NCBI GenBank assembly: GCA_020636435.1
Contig: JACJXX010000002.1
Location: 1,922,001 to 1,986,000 of the forward strand
DNA from: Lewinellaceae bacterium
Lineage (GTDB): Bacteria; Bacteroidota; Bacteroidia; Chitinophagales; Saprospiraceae
DNA: 64,000 nt
Direction of reading: 5' to 3'
Positions 47,576 to 56,642 of this stretch are shown in pieces (within the stretch, counting starts at the first letter, position 1; every line of letters begins with the position of its first letter). Below the pieces are notes generated by a model. That model saw only the letters and a list, made by a program, of their open reading frames with translations. It did no database searches and had not been told where the DNA came from. The position numbers were made by a program, and so were the translations under genes.

Positions 47576-47766
47576 CAAGGTTTCCAGGAGAAGGGAGCAG
47601 ATAACTCGCATGCCTACACATGAAGCTTCGACAGCCGGCGAAAGTTGTCAGCTCCCTTGTTGGCCAAAGCGGGAATTGCTGGCCGAGCGATGGCCGTTGA
47701 TGAATAATTTGCCATCCGCCACAATGCACCTTTCCGCCTTCCCGTTTTGTTTATAGTAAAAAACCC

Positions 47767-48585
47767 ATGAAACAACAGCCAGTCATAGGAATGGCGCTCT
47801 CCGGCGGCGGGGTGCGCGGGGCTGCCCACGCGGGCGTGTTCAAAGCGCTGGAGGAAAATGGCATCGAGCTGACGCATCTCTCCGGCAGCAGCGCCGGAGC
47901 AATGGCCGGGGCGCTCTACGCCGCCGGCTTCAAACCGGAAGACATCCTGGAGTTTTTCAAAACGAACGCCGGCAACATCTTCCAGTGGAGAAACTTTTCC
48001 CGCAACAAGCCCGGCATTCTGGATTCCGACCATTACGCCCAGTTGTTCGAACCCTGGCTGAAGGAGCACACCTTCGAAACCCTTTCCAAAAAACTCCATA
48101 TCTGCGTGACCGACGTGCTGAACGGAAAAATCCGCTTTTTTTCTTCCGGCGAACTGGTGCGCCCCATCCTGGCCTCCGCCGCCATGCCCGGAGTTTTCAC
48201 GCCGGTGGAAATTGACGAAAACTGGTACATCGACGGCGGGACGATGAACAACTTTCCGGTGGAGCCTTTGACCTGGCAATGCGATGTAATGCTCGGCAGT
48301 TTCGTCTCCCTCAAAAAGGTGCTGGAAAAGGAGGAGTTGACCAGTACCTTACAACTGCTTAACCGGGCCAGCGACCTGAGCTTCATCGCGGTTTCCCTGC
48401 AGAAGTTCAAGTTGTGCGATCTGGTTTTTGCCCCGCCGGAACTTTGGAAATTCGGTATTTTCGATACCAAAAAAGTGGATGAAATCTATCAGTTCGGTTA
48501 CGAACACGCCTGTAGCAAAATGGGCCAGCTTTTGGCCATTCTGGAGCCGGCGGAGTTCGGCGCCCAAAAGGGTGTTTCCGGTTGA
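47767..48585 (+). CDS. Patatin-like phospholipase (RssA/YchK type)
   Basis: This 272-residue protein has the complete Ser-Asp dyad of patatins: oxyanion loop SGGGVRGAAH (12-21), nucleophile S42 in GSSAG, and D156 in YIDGGTMNNFP. It has no signal peptide or membrane helix, so it is probably a cytoplasmic lipid acyl hydrolase of the RssA group. It faces away from the STAND remnant, and whether it once worked with it is unknown. Confidence 0.9.
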   Translation: MKQQPVIGMALSGGGVRGAAHAGVFKALEENGIELTHLSGSSAGAMAGALYAAGFKPEDILEFFKTNAGNIFQWRNFSRNKPGILDSDHYAQLFEPWLKEHTFETLSKKLHICVTDVLNGKIRFFSSGELVRPILASAAMPGVFTPVEIDENWYIDGGTMNNFPVEPLTWQCDVMLGSFVSLKKVLEKEELTSTLQLLNRASDLSFIAVSLQKFKLCDLVFAPPELWKFGIFDTKKVDEIYQFGYEHACSKMGQLLAILEPAEFGAQKGVSG

Positions 48586-48618
48586 TGGCGTTCTGCAACG
48601 TGCCTTTCCGGCAGCCTC

Positions 48619-49287
48619 TCAATACAACCTCTGCGCTGGCCCTTGTGCTTTCGTCAGCGCAGTGAAATAGAAGCGGAAGCCCACGGAAAAGTCGAATTGG
48701 TTGGTTTTGGTCATGGTCTTGGCCCGCACCCCGCCGATGTTGGTATCGAAGTCGGAGCGGGCGTAGTTGTATTTTACCAGCGTTTCGATGCCTACCGCCT
48801 CGGAGGAGAAAATGGTGAAGCCCGGCCCTACGCCGACGGCAAAGATGTTGGTGCTGATGTTCTGCTGAACGCCGGCGACTTCCTGGTCATCGGAAGAGTT
48901 GCCAAAGCCAAAGTTGGCTTCCAGGAAGAAGGACATATCGTCCGTCATGGGGATGTAGTAACGGGCAAAGGGGCCGAACAGCAGGTCGCTGTCTTTGTTG
49001 GTCGCCTGGTTTTTGTTCTTCACCTGGTTGAAGGTGTAGTCCAATCCAATGCCCAGCGCCAGGTTGTCGACCAGGAAATAGCCCACCGACGGCGCAATGC
49101 TGAACTGCGTGTAGGTCGGGTTTTCCGTCGCTACGTCGCCGCTGCCCTTATCCTGCGTAATGGTGGAAGTGGCTGCGGAGAATCCCAGGGTCGACCCCAT
49201 CATGAAATTGCCCTGGGCAGTGAACTGCGCCAGCAGGGTGCCGGCGGAAAGCAGGAAGGCGATCAAAAAAACAGGCTTTTTCATCAT
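48619..49287 (-). CDS. Outer-membrane beta-barrel protein, porin family
   Basis: This 222-residue protein has a signal peptide (KPVFLIAFLLSAGTLLAQ) followed by alternating strands typical of an eight-stranded small barrel (FSIAPSVGYFLVDNLALGIG, LLFGPFARYYIPM, FFLEANFGFG, FAVGVGPGFTIF, FDFSVGFRFYF). It matches the OMP_b-brl style common in Bacteroidota. Cargo or function is unknown. A second in-frame ATG (49284) is an equally possible start. Confidence 0.8.
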   Translation of the reverse strand: MMKKPVFLIAFLLSAGTLLAQFTAQGNFMMGSTLGFSAATSTITQDKGSGDVATENPTYTQFSIAPSVGYFLVDNLALGIGLDYTFNQVKNKNQATNKDSDLLFGPFARYYIPMTDDMSFFLEANFGFGNSSDDQEVAGVQQNISTNIFAVGVGPGFTIFSSEAVGIETLVKYNYARSDFDTNIGGVRAKTMTKTNQFDFSVGFRFYFTALTKAQGPAQRLY

Positions 49288-49433
49288 TCCGCGTTTTGGT
49301 TCAACACATTAATATATGCCAATTCACGCCTGCCTGGCATGAGTTTGCTCACAGGCTGATGGTGATTTATATCAATTTACTTAATTTGCCGTCCGGGCAA
49401 CTTTATTCGAAAAAGCAAGGTTGTCAATAGTGT

Positions 49434-49910
49434 ATGTCCAGATTTTTAAGAAAATTTCGCAGCGACGCCACAAAAGAAAACGAGGACAAAGAACGTTCTC
49501 CTTTTATGGCGCTGATCTGGAAAGGCCTGAAAGACGGCCTCTCCGGCACGATCGGCAAGTGGGTCGGCGCCGTCCTGACCTTTATCGTCCTCACCGCAGG
49601 GGGGTGGATTCTCAACAATACCTACATCAACCCCATTCAGGTTCGGGAAATAAGAGGGTACGTGTACGAAGTCGACAGCAAGGGCAGCCCGCTGCCCGGT
49701 GCCACCATTTTCGTGGTCGGGCAGAAAGACGTGCAGTTTGAAGCCGATGAGAACGGCCAGTTTTCCGGAAAGGTCAAAGTCCGGAAAAATACGGGGCAGA
49801 TATTACTCAGCTGCAACCTGGACGGCTATGAGTTTTTCCAAAAACCGGTCGATGTCCCGGTGGATAGAGGAGAGCCCATCGTGACCAATTTCCAGCTGGA
49901 ACCGCTGTAA
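49434..49910 (+). CDS. Membrane-anchored carboxypeptidase-regulatory-like domain protein
   Basis: This 158-residue protein has a basic N-terminus, one membrane helix (about 43-62, GAVLTFIVLTAGGWILNN) and an outer beta-sandwich of the CarboxypepD_reg type: REIRGYVYEVDSKGSPLPGA, TIFVVGQKD, FEADENGQFSG, LSCNLDGYEFF. In this family the fold is a binding or assembly domain. It is followed after 81 bp by another gene with a similar beta-sandwich start, and the two may be linked. Confidence 0.7.
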   Translation: MSRFLRKFRSDATKENEDKERSPFMALIWKGLKDGLSGTIGKWVGAVLTFIVLTAGGWILNNTYINPIQVREIRGYVYEVDSKGSPLPGATIFVVGQKDVQFEADENGQFSGKVKVRKNTGQILLSCNLDGYEFFQKPVDVPVDRGEPIVTNFQLEPL

Positions 49911-49991
49911 GGAGTTCAGTTGATTTGTTAAATGTTATCTATTTCATTGACAATCATGATAAAACTCCTTAAATTAACGACTTGTTAAAAA

Positions 49992-50675
49992 ATGAACAGT
50001 CCCAAAACCATGAGAAAAGCCCTTCCTTTTTTAGCGCTGATCCTTCTTGCCTGCCTTTTTTTCGCATTCAGAAAGCAGGAAGTTTTTGTAGTGGTTTCCG
50101 GCAAAGTAACTTACCAGGGCCAGGGCCTGGAGAGCGTGCAGGTGGCCGTCGTCAAGGAAAGAAATGACAAGCTCGACTGGGACCTGATGTCCAAATACAC
50201 CGAGCCTACCTCCAGAGACGGAAGCTTCCGCCTGAGGTTCAACGTAGTGGAAGGGGAACCGGCCTTCATCTATTTCATGAAGCCGGGATATTCTATCCTG
50301 AAAAAACACATCATCACCTCCGGAAAGGAAAAGGAAATTACCCTGGGCGCCAATACCCTCATCAACATGCAAAAGGCGGCTCAGCTTTCGCAGTACCAGC
50401 AACAAACGCCCTCGGCGGTGAAAATCAGCAACAACCAGCGGGCGCTTTACGGCAGGAAAGTCTGCATTTTTGACGACAAAGATTTCCGCTCCTCCCTTCT
50501 CAACCTTCCTCAGGACGAAATAAAATACTTCAGCAAGATCAACCGCCGCAACCGCGACGAATACCGGATCGACTCTGAAACCGGTGAATCGGTTCGGCTC
50601 AATGGTTTCTGGCACGAGGTTTCCTACGTCACCGCCGGCGGCGCGCAGCGCAATGGGTGGATTTTCAGCGATTAA
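49992..50675 (+). CDS. Exported protein with beta-sandwich and SH3-like tail, function unknown
   Basis: This 227-residue protein has an N-terminal hydrophobic segment (ALPFLALILLACLFFAF) that may be a signal anchor. It is followed by a regulatory-like sandwich (VVVSGKVTYQGQGLESVQVA, YTEPTSRDGSFRLRF) and a C-terminal stretch ending SYVTAGGAQRNGWIFSD that resembles an SH3-like domain. A second ATG at 50010 is a possible start. Its stop codon overlaps the stop of the opposite barrel gene. Confidence 0.65.
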   Translation: MNSPKTMRKALPFLALILLACLFFAFRKQEVFVVVSGKVTYQGQGLESVQVAVVKERNDKLDWDLMSKYTEPTSRDGSFRLRFNVVEGEPAFIYFMKPGYSILKKHIITSGKEKEITLGANTLINMQKAAQLSQYQQQTPSAVKISNNQRALYGRKVCIFDDKDFRSSLLNLPQDEIKYFSKINRRNRDEYRIDSETGESVRLNGFWHEVSYVTAGGAQRNGWIFSD

Positions 50676-51850
50676 TAACTATACTTCAACCTCAAAAAGA
50701 AAGCCTGCACAGGGCTGACATAGCCCCGCTCCTCTTTGTCAAAAGTTAGCTGTCCAACAAAATCAAGGTCCCAGTTCTCGGCAACGGAAAGCGTCAGCGT
50801 CGGGTTGGCGAATAGGGCATGTATTTCTACGGGGCTGTAAATGAAAGCTACGCCGCCGTTGAGCAAGGGAGTGAAAGGATACGAAAATTGGGCAAAAATG
50901 GCGTGCCGGTAAGGATACAGGTTGCGGGCAGAGAGTTCGAAATCAAACAGGTTGGTCACGCTGGCGCTAACGCTTCCTGCGCTGTTGTACAGATACCCGC
51001 CATTGAGATAAAGGGAATTTTCAAAGGAATAATCTATCCCCACCGTTGCCGCAAAAGCGTCATCCTGTTCTTTGTCCAGGGGAAGGAAGTAGGTGAACTC
51101 TCCCTTCAGGCCAGCATCGCCCAGGTTGCCTGCCCAACCGCCTCCCATGGCCAGGTAATTCCGGTCGTATCCTCCCAGAATCTGGATGTCGTAACTGCCC
51201 TTATTGAATTTCCACATGCCGGCAATAGTTGCCTCATCGAAGTTGTCAAACATCCGCACGGCCAGCTCCACGCTGGAGGCAAAGCCGGTGTAGTACTTCA
51301 CCCGCAAGGCATCGCTGCCGGGGCGCTCTTCGTAATCGAAATCGGTAAAAGAGAAGGCGTTGAAAATATCGTTGGGGTTCCAGACCGTGCTGATGCCCCA
51401 GTTGATGCGCTGCCGCCCCAGGCGCACCTCCCAGTCGCCTTTGAAATATTCGAGGTACAGGCGGTCGATCATGGAGTGCACCACCCAGGCATTCTCGTCG
51501 AGCAATACCACGGAAAGATCGAAGTAATCGTTGTTGACGTTATCGATGGCTTTTCCGTAGTTGGGAGTGGCCCGCACCAGGTCGCCGTAGAAAACGCGGG
51601 TGCGCAGGTCGGCGCGCAACTTCAGCTCGTCGTTCACCAGCCAGCGGAAATTGAGGCGGTTGTGAATGAGGTTGTCCTGCAAAAAAGTATCGACCAAAGC
51701 GCCCTGCTTCAGGTCCGGATAAGCATCGTTGAAGAACAGCAGCGTTTGCATGTTCTTGACATAGCCGGTTAAAGACCAGTTTTTCGGTTCATCCTGGCCC
51801 TGCGCCAATATCGAAAACGCAAGAAGCCCAATTATTAATCCTTTTCTCAT
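50672..51850 (-). CDS. Outer-membrane barrel protein ending an ABC export operon
   Basis: This 392-residue protein has a signal peptide (MRKGLIIGLLAFSILAQGQ) and porin-like strands throughout, including HSMIDRLYLEYFKGDWEVRL, GRQRINWGISTVWNPNDIFN and a final aromatic strand AFFLRLKYSY. The GRQRINWG segment is typical of DUF1302/alginate-export-like barrels. It is the last gene of the TetR-LolA-permease-ATPase operon, 31 bp after the ATPase, so it is probably the outer-membrane part of that system. Its last 4 bp overlap the end of the opposite gene. Confidence 0.78.
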   Translation of the reverse strand: MRKGLIIGLLAFSILAQGQDEPKNWSLTGYVKNMQTLLFFNDAYPDLKQGALVDTFLQDNLIHNRLNFRWLVNDELKLRADLRTRVFYGDLVRATPNYGKAIDNVNNDYFDLSVVLLDENAWVVHSMIDRLYLEYFKGDWEVRLGRQRINWGISTVWNPNDIFNAFSFTDFDYEERPGSDALRVKYYTGFASSVELAVRMFDNFDEATIAGMWKFNKGSYDIQILGGYDRNYLAMGGGWAGNLGDAGLKGEFTYFLPLDKEQDDAFAATVGIDYSFENSLYLNGGYLYNSAGSVSASVTNLFDFELSARNLYPYRHAIFAQFSYPFTPLLNGGVAFIYSPVEIHALFANPTLTLSVAENWDLDFVGQLTFDKEERGYVSPVQAFFLRLKYSY

Positions 51851-51881
51851 TGCCTTTGGCTTTATTCACTCATTCACTCCC

Positions 51882-52568
51882 TCACTCCCTCACCTCGTCC
51901 GTAGCCACCTTGCCGTCCACCAGCGTCACCACCCGTCGCGCCCGGTCGATCACCCGTTGGTCGTGGGTAGAAAAGACGAAAGTGACCTTTTCCTCTTTAT
52001 TCAGTTGCGCCATGAGGTCGAGCAGGTTAGCCGTCGATTGGGAATCGAGGTTGGCCGTCGGCTCGTCGGCGAGGATAAAGTCGGGTTTAGGCGCCAGGGC
52101 GCGGGCCACGGCCACGCGCTGTTGCTGGCCGCCGGACAACTCGGACGGCCGTTTGTCCATCTTATCCTCCAGGCCGACGGCGCGCAGCAGTTCTTCGGCC
52201 CGGTCGTGGCGCTCTTTTTTCGGACGCCCCTGAAGCAGCATAACGAACTCCACATTCTCCCGGGCAGTGAGTACCGGTATGAGGTTGTAGGCCTGAAAAA
52301 CAAAACCGATGTGTTCCTTTCGGAAGTCGATGAGCTTGTTGTCGCTCATGGCGTCGACGTCATGGCCGCCGACTTCCACATCGCCCTCGTCGGGGCGGTC
52401 GAGCCCGCCGATGATATTCAGGAGGGTGGTCTTGCCGGAGCCGGAAGGCCCGACAATGGCGGTAAATTCGCCTTCGCTGATCTCCAGGTCTACGCCGTTC
52501 AGCGCTTTTACCGGGATTTTATCAGGGTTGTAAATCTTTACGACGCCCTTGGTGGTGATGACTTTCAT
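51882..52568 (-). CDS. ABC transporter ATP-binding protein, LolD/MacB type
   Basis: This 228-residue protein has Walker A GPSGSGKTT (40-48), Q-loop FQAYNLIP (91-98), signature LSGGQQQR (144-151), Walker B FILADEPTANLD (164-175) and switch His in VFSTHDQ. Residues match the LolD/MacB/FtsE class that drives mechanotransmission across the periplasm. It lies 13 bp after a matching permease gene. With the two permeases and LolA-like protein it probably moves lipid or lipoprotein out of the inner membrane. Confidence 0.9.
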   Translation of the reverse strand: MKVITTKGVVKIYNPDKIPVKALNGVDLEISEGEFTAIVGPSGSGKTTLLNIIGGLDRPDEGDVEVGGHDVDAMSDNKLIDFRKEHIGFVFQAYNLIPVLTARENVEFVMLLQGRPKKERHDRAEELLRAVGLEDKMDKRPSELSGGQQQRVAVARALAPKPDFILADEPTANLDSQSTANLLDLMAQLNKEEKVTFVFSTHDQRVIDRARRVVTLVDGKVATDEVRE

Positions 52569-52581
52569 CGATGATTGTTTT

Positions 52582-53820
52582 TTAGATGGTTCTCAATGCT
52601 TCCACCGGCTTGAGCCGGACGGCTTTCAAGGCCGGATAGATGGAGGCCAGTACGGCCGTCAGGAATACGCCCACTGCTACCTGCAGGTAAACGATGGGAT
52701 CCAGTTCGAAGTAGATGATGGGAGACATTCCGAAGTTGGCCAGGCCCTTGGCATAAATGGACATGTCAATGCCGTTCTTTCCGACGTAATCAATGGTAAT
52801 GTAGCCCAAAAGCAGGCCTACCGGAATGGCAACCAGGCCCAGCATGATGGACTCCAGCACGATCATGAAAAACACCCGCAGCTTGTTCATGCCAATGGCC
52901 ATGAGCATGCCCAGTTCCTTGATGCGTTCCAGCACCGCCATCAGCATGGTGTTGATGATGCCGAAGACCAGCGCCAGCATGATCACGGTGAGGTAGACGA
53001 GCGACACGTTCTTGATCTGCCCTTCGTAGAGTTCCAGGTCGGGGGAGATTTCCCGGTAGGTCTGCACTTTCAGGTTGGGAAATTCGGCGCTCAGCGTAGA
53101 CGCGATGGTGTCCACATCCCGGATTTCATCAACCATTACCGCTATTTCGTGGGCCAGGGCGTCTGCTGCCAGGCTGCTGTCCGTAGCAGGGATAAGCAAA
53201 TTGTTGAGGTCGCTGCGGCGAACGAACACGTGGGACAGGTCGAAGGGGTTGTTGCCGGTATCGAACAGGCCCACGATGCGGAAGGCGGCGGCGGTAATGC
53301 TTCCGCCCCGGTCCTGAAAGTTGAGCACTACCTTGGAGCGAACCTTCACATTCAATTTCTCCGCCAGTTCGCTGCTGACCAGAATGGGGTTGCGGCCTTC
53401 ATCCGAAAAGTAATCGCCTTCCACCACATTTTCGTTGAGGGCATTCACCCGAGCCTCTTCCTCCGGCACGACTCCTTTGATGCGCACGCCGCGGGCCCCC
53501 TGGCTGGAGGATATCATCCCATTGGCTATGGAGCGAACGCTCACCGCCTTTACCCCCGGCTCGGCCCGGATGGCGCGCTCTACTGCCATTACATCCGGTA
53601 TGTTGTATTTGACTTCATTTTCGTCCAGGAATTCAGGCTGGTGCACCTGAATGTGGGAGACGATGTTCTGCACGGCGTTGTTGACGTAACTTTTCATCAT
53701 GCCCGTCGCAAAACCCGTCAGGGAAAGGGCCGCCCAGATGCCGACGGCGATTGCCCCGATCACTACCAGGCTGCGCGTCTTGCTGCGCCAGATGTTTCGC
53801 CAGGCCATTATTGGTATCAT
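52582..53820 (-). CDS. FtsX/MacB-type ABC permease (second)
   Basis: This 412-residue protein has one N-terminal membrane helix (SLVVIGAIAVGIWAALSLTG), a large periplasmic MacB_PCD domain, and three C-terminal helices around LVYLTVIMLALVFGIINTML, IMLGLVAIPVGLLLGYITI and VGVFLTAVLASIYPALKAVR (FtsX domain). The start at 53820 (MIPIMAWRNIWRS) is chosen because the upstream in-frame part is a tandem repeat (HTYTFTRLHIYT). It forms a pair with the permease at 53946-55163. Confidence 0.88.
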   Translation of the reverse strand: MIPIMAWRNIWRSKTRSLVVIGAIAVGIWAALSLTGFATGMMKSYVNNAVQNIVSHIQVHQPEFLDENEVKYNIPDVMAVERAIRAEPGVKAVSVRSIANGMISSSQGARGVRIKGVVPEEEARVNALNENVVEGDYFSDEGRNPILVSSELAEKLNVKVRSKVVLNFQDRGGSITAAAFRIVGLFDTGNNPFDLSHVFVRRSDLNNLLIPATDSSLAADALAHEIAVMVDEIRDVDTIASTLSAEFPNLKVQTYREISPDLELYEGQIKNVSLVYLTVIMLALVFGIINTMLMAVLERIKELGMLMAIGMNKLRVFFMIVLESIMLGLVAIPVGLLLGYITIDYVGKNGIDMSIYAKGLANFGMSPIIYFELDPIVYLQVAVGVFLTAVLASIYPALKAVRLKPVEALRTI

Positions 53821-53828
53821 GGTTTGGA

Positions 53829-53878
53829 TTTTTGTGTAAATGTGTAAACGTGTAAATGTGTAAGTGTGTAAGTGTGGC
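53829..53878. repeat. GTGTAAAT-type tandem repeat between the two permease genes
   Basis: About six imperfect units of GTGTAAAT/GTGTAAGT fill the spacer upstream of the second permease gene. Length changes here could alter translation coupling in the operon. Confidence 0.65.
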
Positions 53879-53945
53879 AGTACAGAAGCCACCTCGGAGC
53901 AGTCGTACTTTTACACTTTTACACATTTAAACTTAAGCACCCTTT

Positions 53946-55163
53946 TTACGCCCTCATCGCCTGCACCGGTTTCAGTTTCCTGATCTTAAAGATCGGATAC
54001 AGCGCCAGGATAGCGGTGAGGATGAATACCAGCAGGGCCTGGATCAGGAAAATGTGGGCTTCGAAAATGGCCGGGAAGATGGCTTCGAAGCCGAATTTTT
54101 CCATGGCTTCCGCATAATCTCCGGAGAACCGGATAGGATTGACGTGGAAATACCACACCAGCGGCATGCTGGCTAATATTCCGAGCAAGGCGCCGAAAAG
54201 GCCCAGCATCATCACCTCCAGCCACACCGTCAGGCCCAGTTGCCAGCGGTGCAGGCCGATGGAAATGAGCACCCCAAACTCGTATTCCCGCTCTTTCGAC
54301 ATCATCAGGATGGTGCCGAAGATGCCGAAGGCAATGATGAGGTAGAGGATGACGTAAACGATAACGTTGCCGGCGCTGTCCACCGTTTTGGCCTCCACCA
54401 GGTCGGGCAGCATGTCCTTCCAGTCCATCACTTCATAGGCGGAGGTATCCAGTTTGCGATCCAGAGCCTTCATCACTGGCCTTATGTCGTCCTGGCCGTC
54501 AATTTTCAGAGCCAGGGAGGTTGCCAGCCCTTCGGCGCCATAGAAATACTGAGCTACCGGCAGCGGCAGGTAGACCATCTGCTTGTTGAGTTCCGGAGAG
54601 CCGAAATTGACCATGCCTTTGATGGGATACTTTCCGGCGGCATTGACGCCGTGGTAGCCCTGGCTGATCAGCACGATGGTATCCCCCAGGCTCAGCCCCA
54701 GGTTCTCCGCCACGCCTTCGGCCACCAGTGCCGCTTCTTCGTTATCTTCGAAGTATTTACCCTCGGAAATCCGGTCGCGCAGGTTGGTCATGGCATTCTC
54801 CCGCTGGGGGTCGATGCCTATCACCATTACCCCGGAGGTGTGTTCGCCGGTAGACGCCAGGGCGAAGGATTCGATCCGCGGCAATACCTGCCGGATTTCC
54901 GGAACTTTTTCCTGCAACTGCATCAGGGAATCGGCCAGCGGGAAGGCTTTGTCTATAGTCTGCTCATCCCAGTATCCCTTCTGGTGCACCTGCACGTAGC
55001 CGTAGTAGTAGTTGACTACGCTGTTGATCATGTGATCCCAGGCGCCTTTCTGGATAGACTCCATAAAGGTGGCAAATAAAACGGCGAACAGGATGGAAGC
55101 CGCCGTGATGGCCGTACGCCGTTTGTTGCGCCAGATGTTGCGCCAGGCAAGGCGAAATAGCAT
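53946..55163 (-). CDS. FtsX/MacB-type ABC permease (first)
   Basis: This 405-residue protein has the same layout as the downstream permease: N-terminal LFRLAWRNIWRNKRRTAITA and a helix, a periplasmic domain (YGYVQVHQKGYWDEQ), and three C-terminal helices (VILYLIIAFGIFGTILMMSK, MMLGLFGALLGILASMPLVW, IFLIQALLVFILTAILALYP). Two different permeases with one ATPase imply a heterodimer, as in LolCDE. It follows the LolA-like gene by 24 bp. Confidence 0.88.
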   Translation of the reverse strand: MLFRLAWRNIWRNKRRTAITAASILFAVLFATFMESIQKGAWDHMINSVVNYYYGYVQVHQKGYWDEQTIDKAFPLADSLMQLQEKVPEIRQVLPRIESFALASTGEHTSGVMVIGIDPQRENAMTNLRDRISEGKYFEDNEEAALVAEGVAENLGLSLGDTIVLISQGYHGVNAAGKYPIKGMVNFGSPELNKQMVYLPLPVAQYFYGAEGLATSLALKIDGQDDIRPVMKALDRKLDTSAYEVMDWKDMLPDLVEAKTVDSAGNVIVYVILYLIIAFGIFGTILMMSKEREYEFGVLISIGLHRWQLGLTVWLEVMMLGLFGALLGILASMPLVWYFHVNPIRFSGDYAEAMEKFGFEAIFPAIFEAHIFLIQALLVFILTAILALYPIFKIRKLKPVQAMRA

Positions 55164-55187
55164 GTCGTTTGTTTATAGTTGTTGTAA

Positions 55188-55943
55188 TTACCGCACCCGT
55201 TTCATATTCTGCACCGAGAAGAACGACTCCTCAATGGGTTTATTGAAATTCAGGTTCAGGTATTCCACAATGGTTTTATGCCCCTCCTCGTCGGCGGGCA
55301 CCACTTCCAGGATAGAAGGCAGCAGGCGGTCGTCCATTTTTTTGACGTTCTTGCCGTACATCGTATTCACCAGATAGCCGTCTTCATCAAAAAATTCGGC
55401 TTTCATCTGCATGAACTCTTCCGTATCGATCCAGGAGAGCACCTTGCCCCACACCACCGGGGCGTTTTCTTTAGGCGTCAGTTCGATCTTATAGCATTTT
55501 CGCCCCTCTATGGTTTCCGTACCCAACAGCTTGTGGGTGTAGTCCACCACAATGGAAGACTCGCGCACCAGGTCGTCGTTGGTGAAGTCGGAGCCCATCC
55601 AGGATTGCATCATCATGGAAGGCGGCATCTTAATGACCCGGTCGATGGTGGGCTGCCAGTTCCAAATTTCGTTTTCCCTTTTCAGGAAAGCGGTGCCCTT
55701 GTCGCGGGCAGGAGCCGTGACCAGGATCAGCATGTACTCGGTGCCCTTCGACCAGCTCTTCATCACCATTTCCCGCGTCCAGGTGGGGCGGACGATGGTC
55801 ATTTTCAGTTCGCCGACACTGGTTTCTCCCCGCTGTTTCTGGTCGGCCTTTTCGATGATCTCTTTAGCAGTGAGGTTCTGTGCATTGGCCGCTGTGCTCA
55901 TCATCAGGGGGAGCGCCAGTATGGCCAGGATCAATGGTTTCAT
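55188..55943 (-). CDS. Outer-membrane lipoprotein-sorting (LolA-like) protein
   Basis: This 251-residue protein has a signal peptide (LILAILALPLMMSTAANAQN) and a LolA/DUF4292-like beta half-barrel: ELKMTIVRPTWTREMVMKSW, RENEIWNWQPTIDRVIKMPP, KCYKIELTPKENAPVVWGKV and LPSILEVVPADEEGHKTIVE. It lies between a TetR gene and a two-permease ABC exporter, so it should carry a lipid-like substrate through the periplasm from the exporter. It is unlikely to be the housekeeping LolA given its operon. Confidence 0.82.
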   Translation of the reverse strand: MKPLILAILALPLMMSTAANAQNLTAKEIIEKADQKQRGETSVGELKMTIVRPTWTREMVMKSWSKGTEYMLILVTAPARDKGTAFLKRENEIWNWQPTIDRVIKMPPSMMMQSWMGSDFTNDDLVRESSIVVDYTHKLLGTETIEGRKCYKIELTPKENAPVVWGKVLSWIDTEEFMQMKAEFFDEDGYLVNTMYGKNVKKMDDRLLPSILEVVPADEEGHKTIVEYLNLNFNKPIEESFFSVQNMKRVR

Positions 55944-55986
55944 TATGGTTGTCGTTTAATTTTTCTAATAACAAGGTGCCCCAAAT

Positions 55987-56610
55987 TTATTTGGGTTCGA
56001 AGGCGCCTATTGATTTGGGGCCAGGAGGCGCCGGGAGAAAGCGCTTTAGCACAAAGGCTTTCATCTCTTCTATCGGGTAATTCTCTTCCATTTGCATGTA
56101 GTGCAGCATGATGCCGTCCAGCACGGCGCCGTAGTAAAGGGCTTCCTTTTCAGGTTCCTCAGCGCCCAGGCGGCGAAAGATGCCGGAGATGGCCGCTACG
56201 GCCTCTTCCTGTTTCTTCTTGAGCTCCGGCATAAAACCCGTCATCACGTCGGTCTGAAAGGCCAGCGCGGTCATCAGTTTCCAGTAGTGCAGGTCTTTCT
56301 GCACCATTCCAAATGTCACTTCGGTCATCGCCCGCAATTGCCCGGCTGCATCGGTTTCAGCGGTTAGAATCTGCCCCATCGCCTGCTCGCCCATCTCTAC
56401 CGCCTCCATGATGATATCGTGCAACAAGGCCTCTTTGCTGTCAAAGTAATTGTAGAGCAACCCCTTCGACACCCCCGCCTCCTTGGCAATTTCGCTAATG
56501 GAAGTGCTGTGGTAGCCGTTGTGGGCAAACAATTCCATAGCCGCTTTTTTGATCGCATCGGTACTCTTCTGGCGGATTTTTTCAAATTGTTTCTTGGTGC
56601 GTGGCGACAT
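55987..56610 (-). CDS. TetR/AcrR family regulator of the export operon
   Basis: This 207-residue protein has a TetR helix-turn-helix at about 18-64 (AIKKAAMELFAHNGYHSTSI, SEIAKEAGVSKGLLYNYFDS). It is the first gene of its operon, and a 20-bp palindrome overlaps its promoter, so it probably represses itself and the exporter. The ligand is unknown. Lipid-like inducers are common for regulators of such exporters. Confidence 0.9.
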   Translation of the reverse strand: MSPRTKKQFEKIRQKSTDAIKKAAMELFAHNGYHSTSISEIAKEAGVSKGLLYNYFDSKEALLHDIIMEAVEMGEQAMGQILTAETDAAGQLRAMTEVTFGMVQKDLHYWKLMTALAFQTDVMTGFMPELKKKQEEAVAAISGIFRRLGAEEPEKEALYYGAVLDGIMLHYMQMEENYPIEEMKAFVLKRFLPAPPGPKSIGAFEPK

Positions 56611-56622
56611 ACGATTTTTTAA

Positions 56623-56642
56623 TTGACCGAACGGTTAGTCAA
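56623..56642. promoter_or_regulatory. TetR operator of the export operon
   Basis: TTGACCGAACGGTTAGTCAA is a palindrome with half-site TTGAC(C/T)(G/A)A. It lies 13 bp before the regulator start codon and overlaps the end of the -7 box, so binding would block transcription. Confidence 0.7.

Noticed and set aside
47575..47756. N-terminal extension of the STAND remnant up to 47729 as real coding sequence
   Set aside because: The encoded stretch (cysteine/histidine-rich, no family pattern) does not resemble the expected NTPase, and lies in the short gap before the opposite patatin gene.
48643..49359. 238-residue plus-strand frame opposite the beta-barrel gene
   Set aside because: Valine/glycine-rich antisense shadow. 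The minus strand has a signal peptide and clear barrel strands.
52549..55079. Large plus-strand frames opposite the permease genes
   Set aside because: They are histidine- and glutamine-rich antisense shadows of two clear permease genes.
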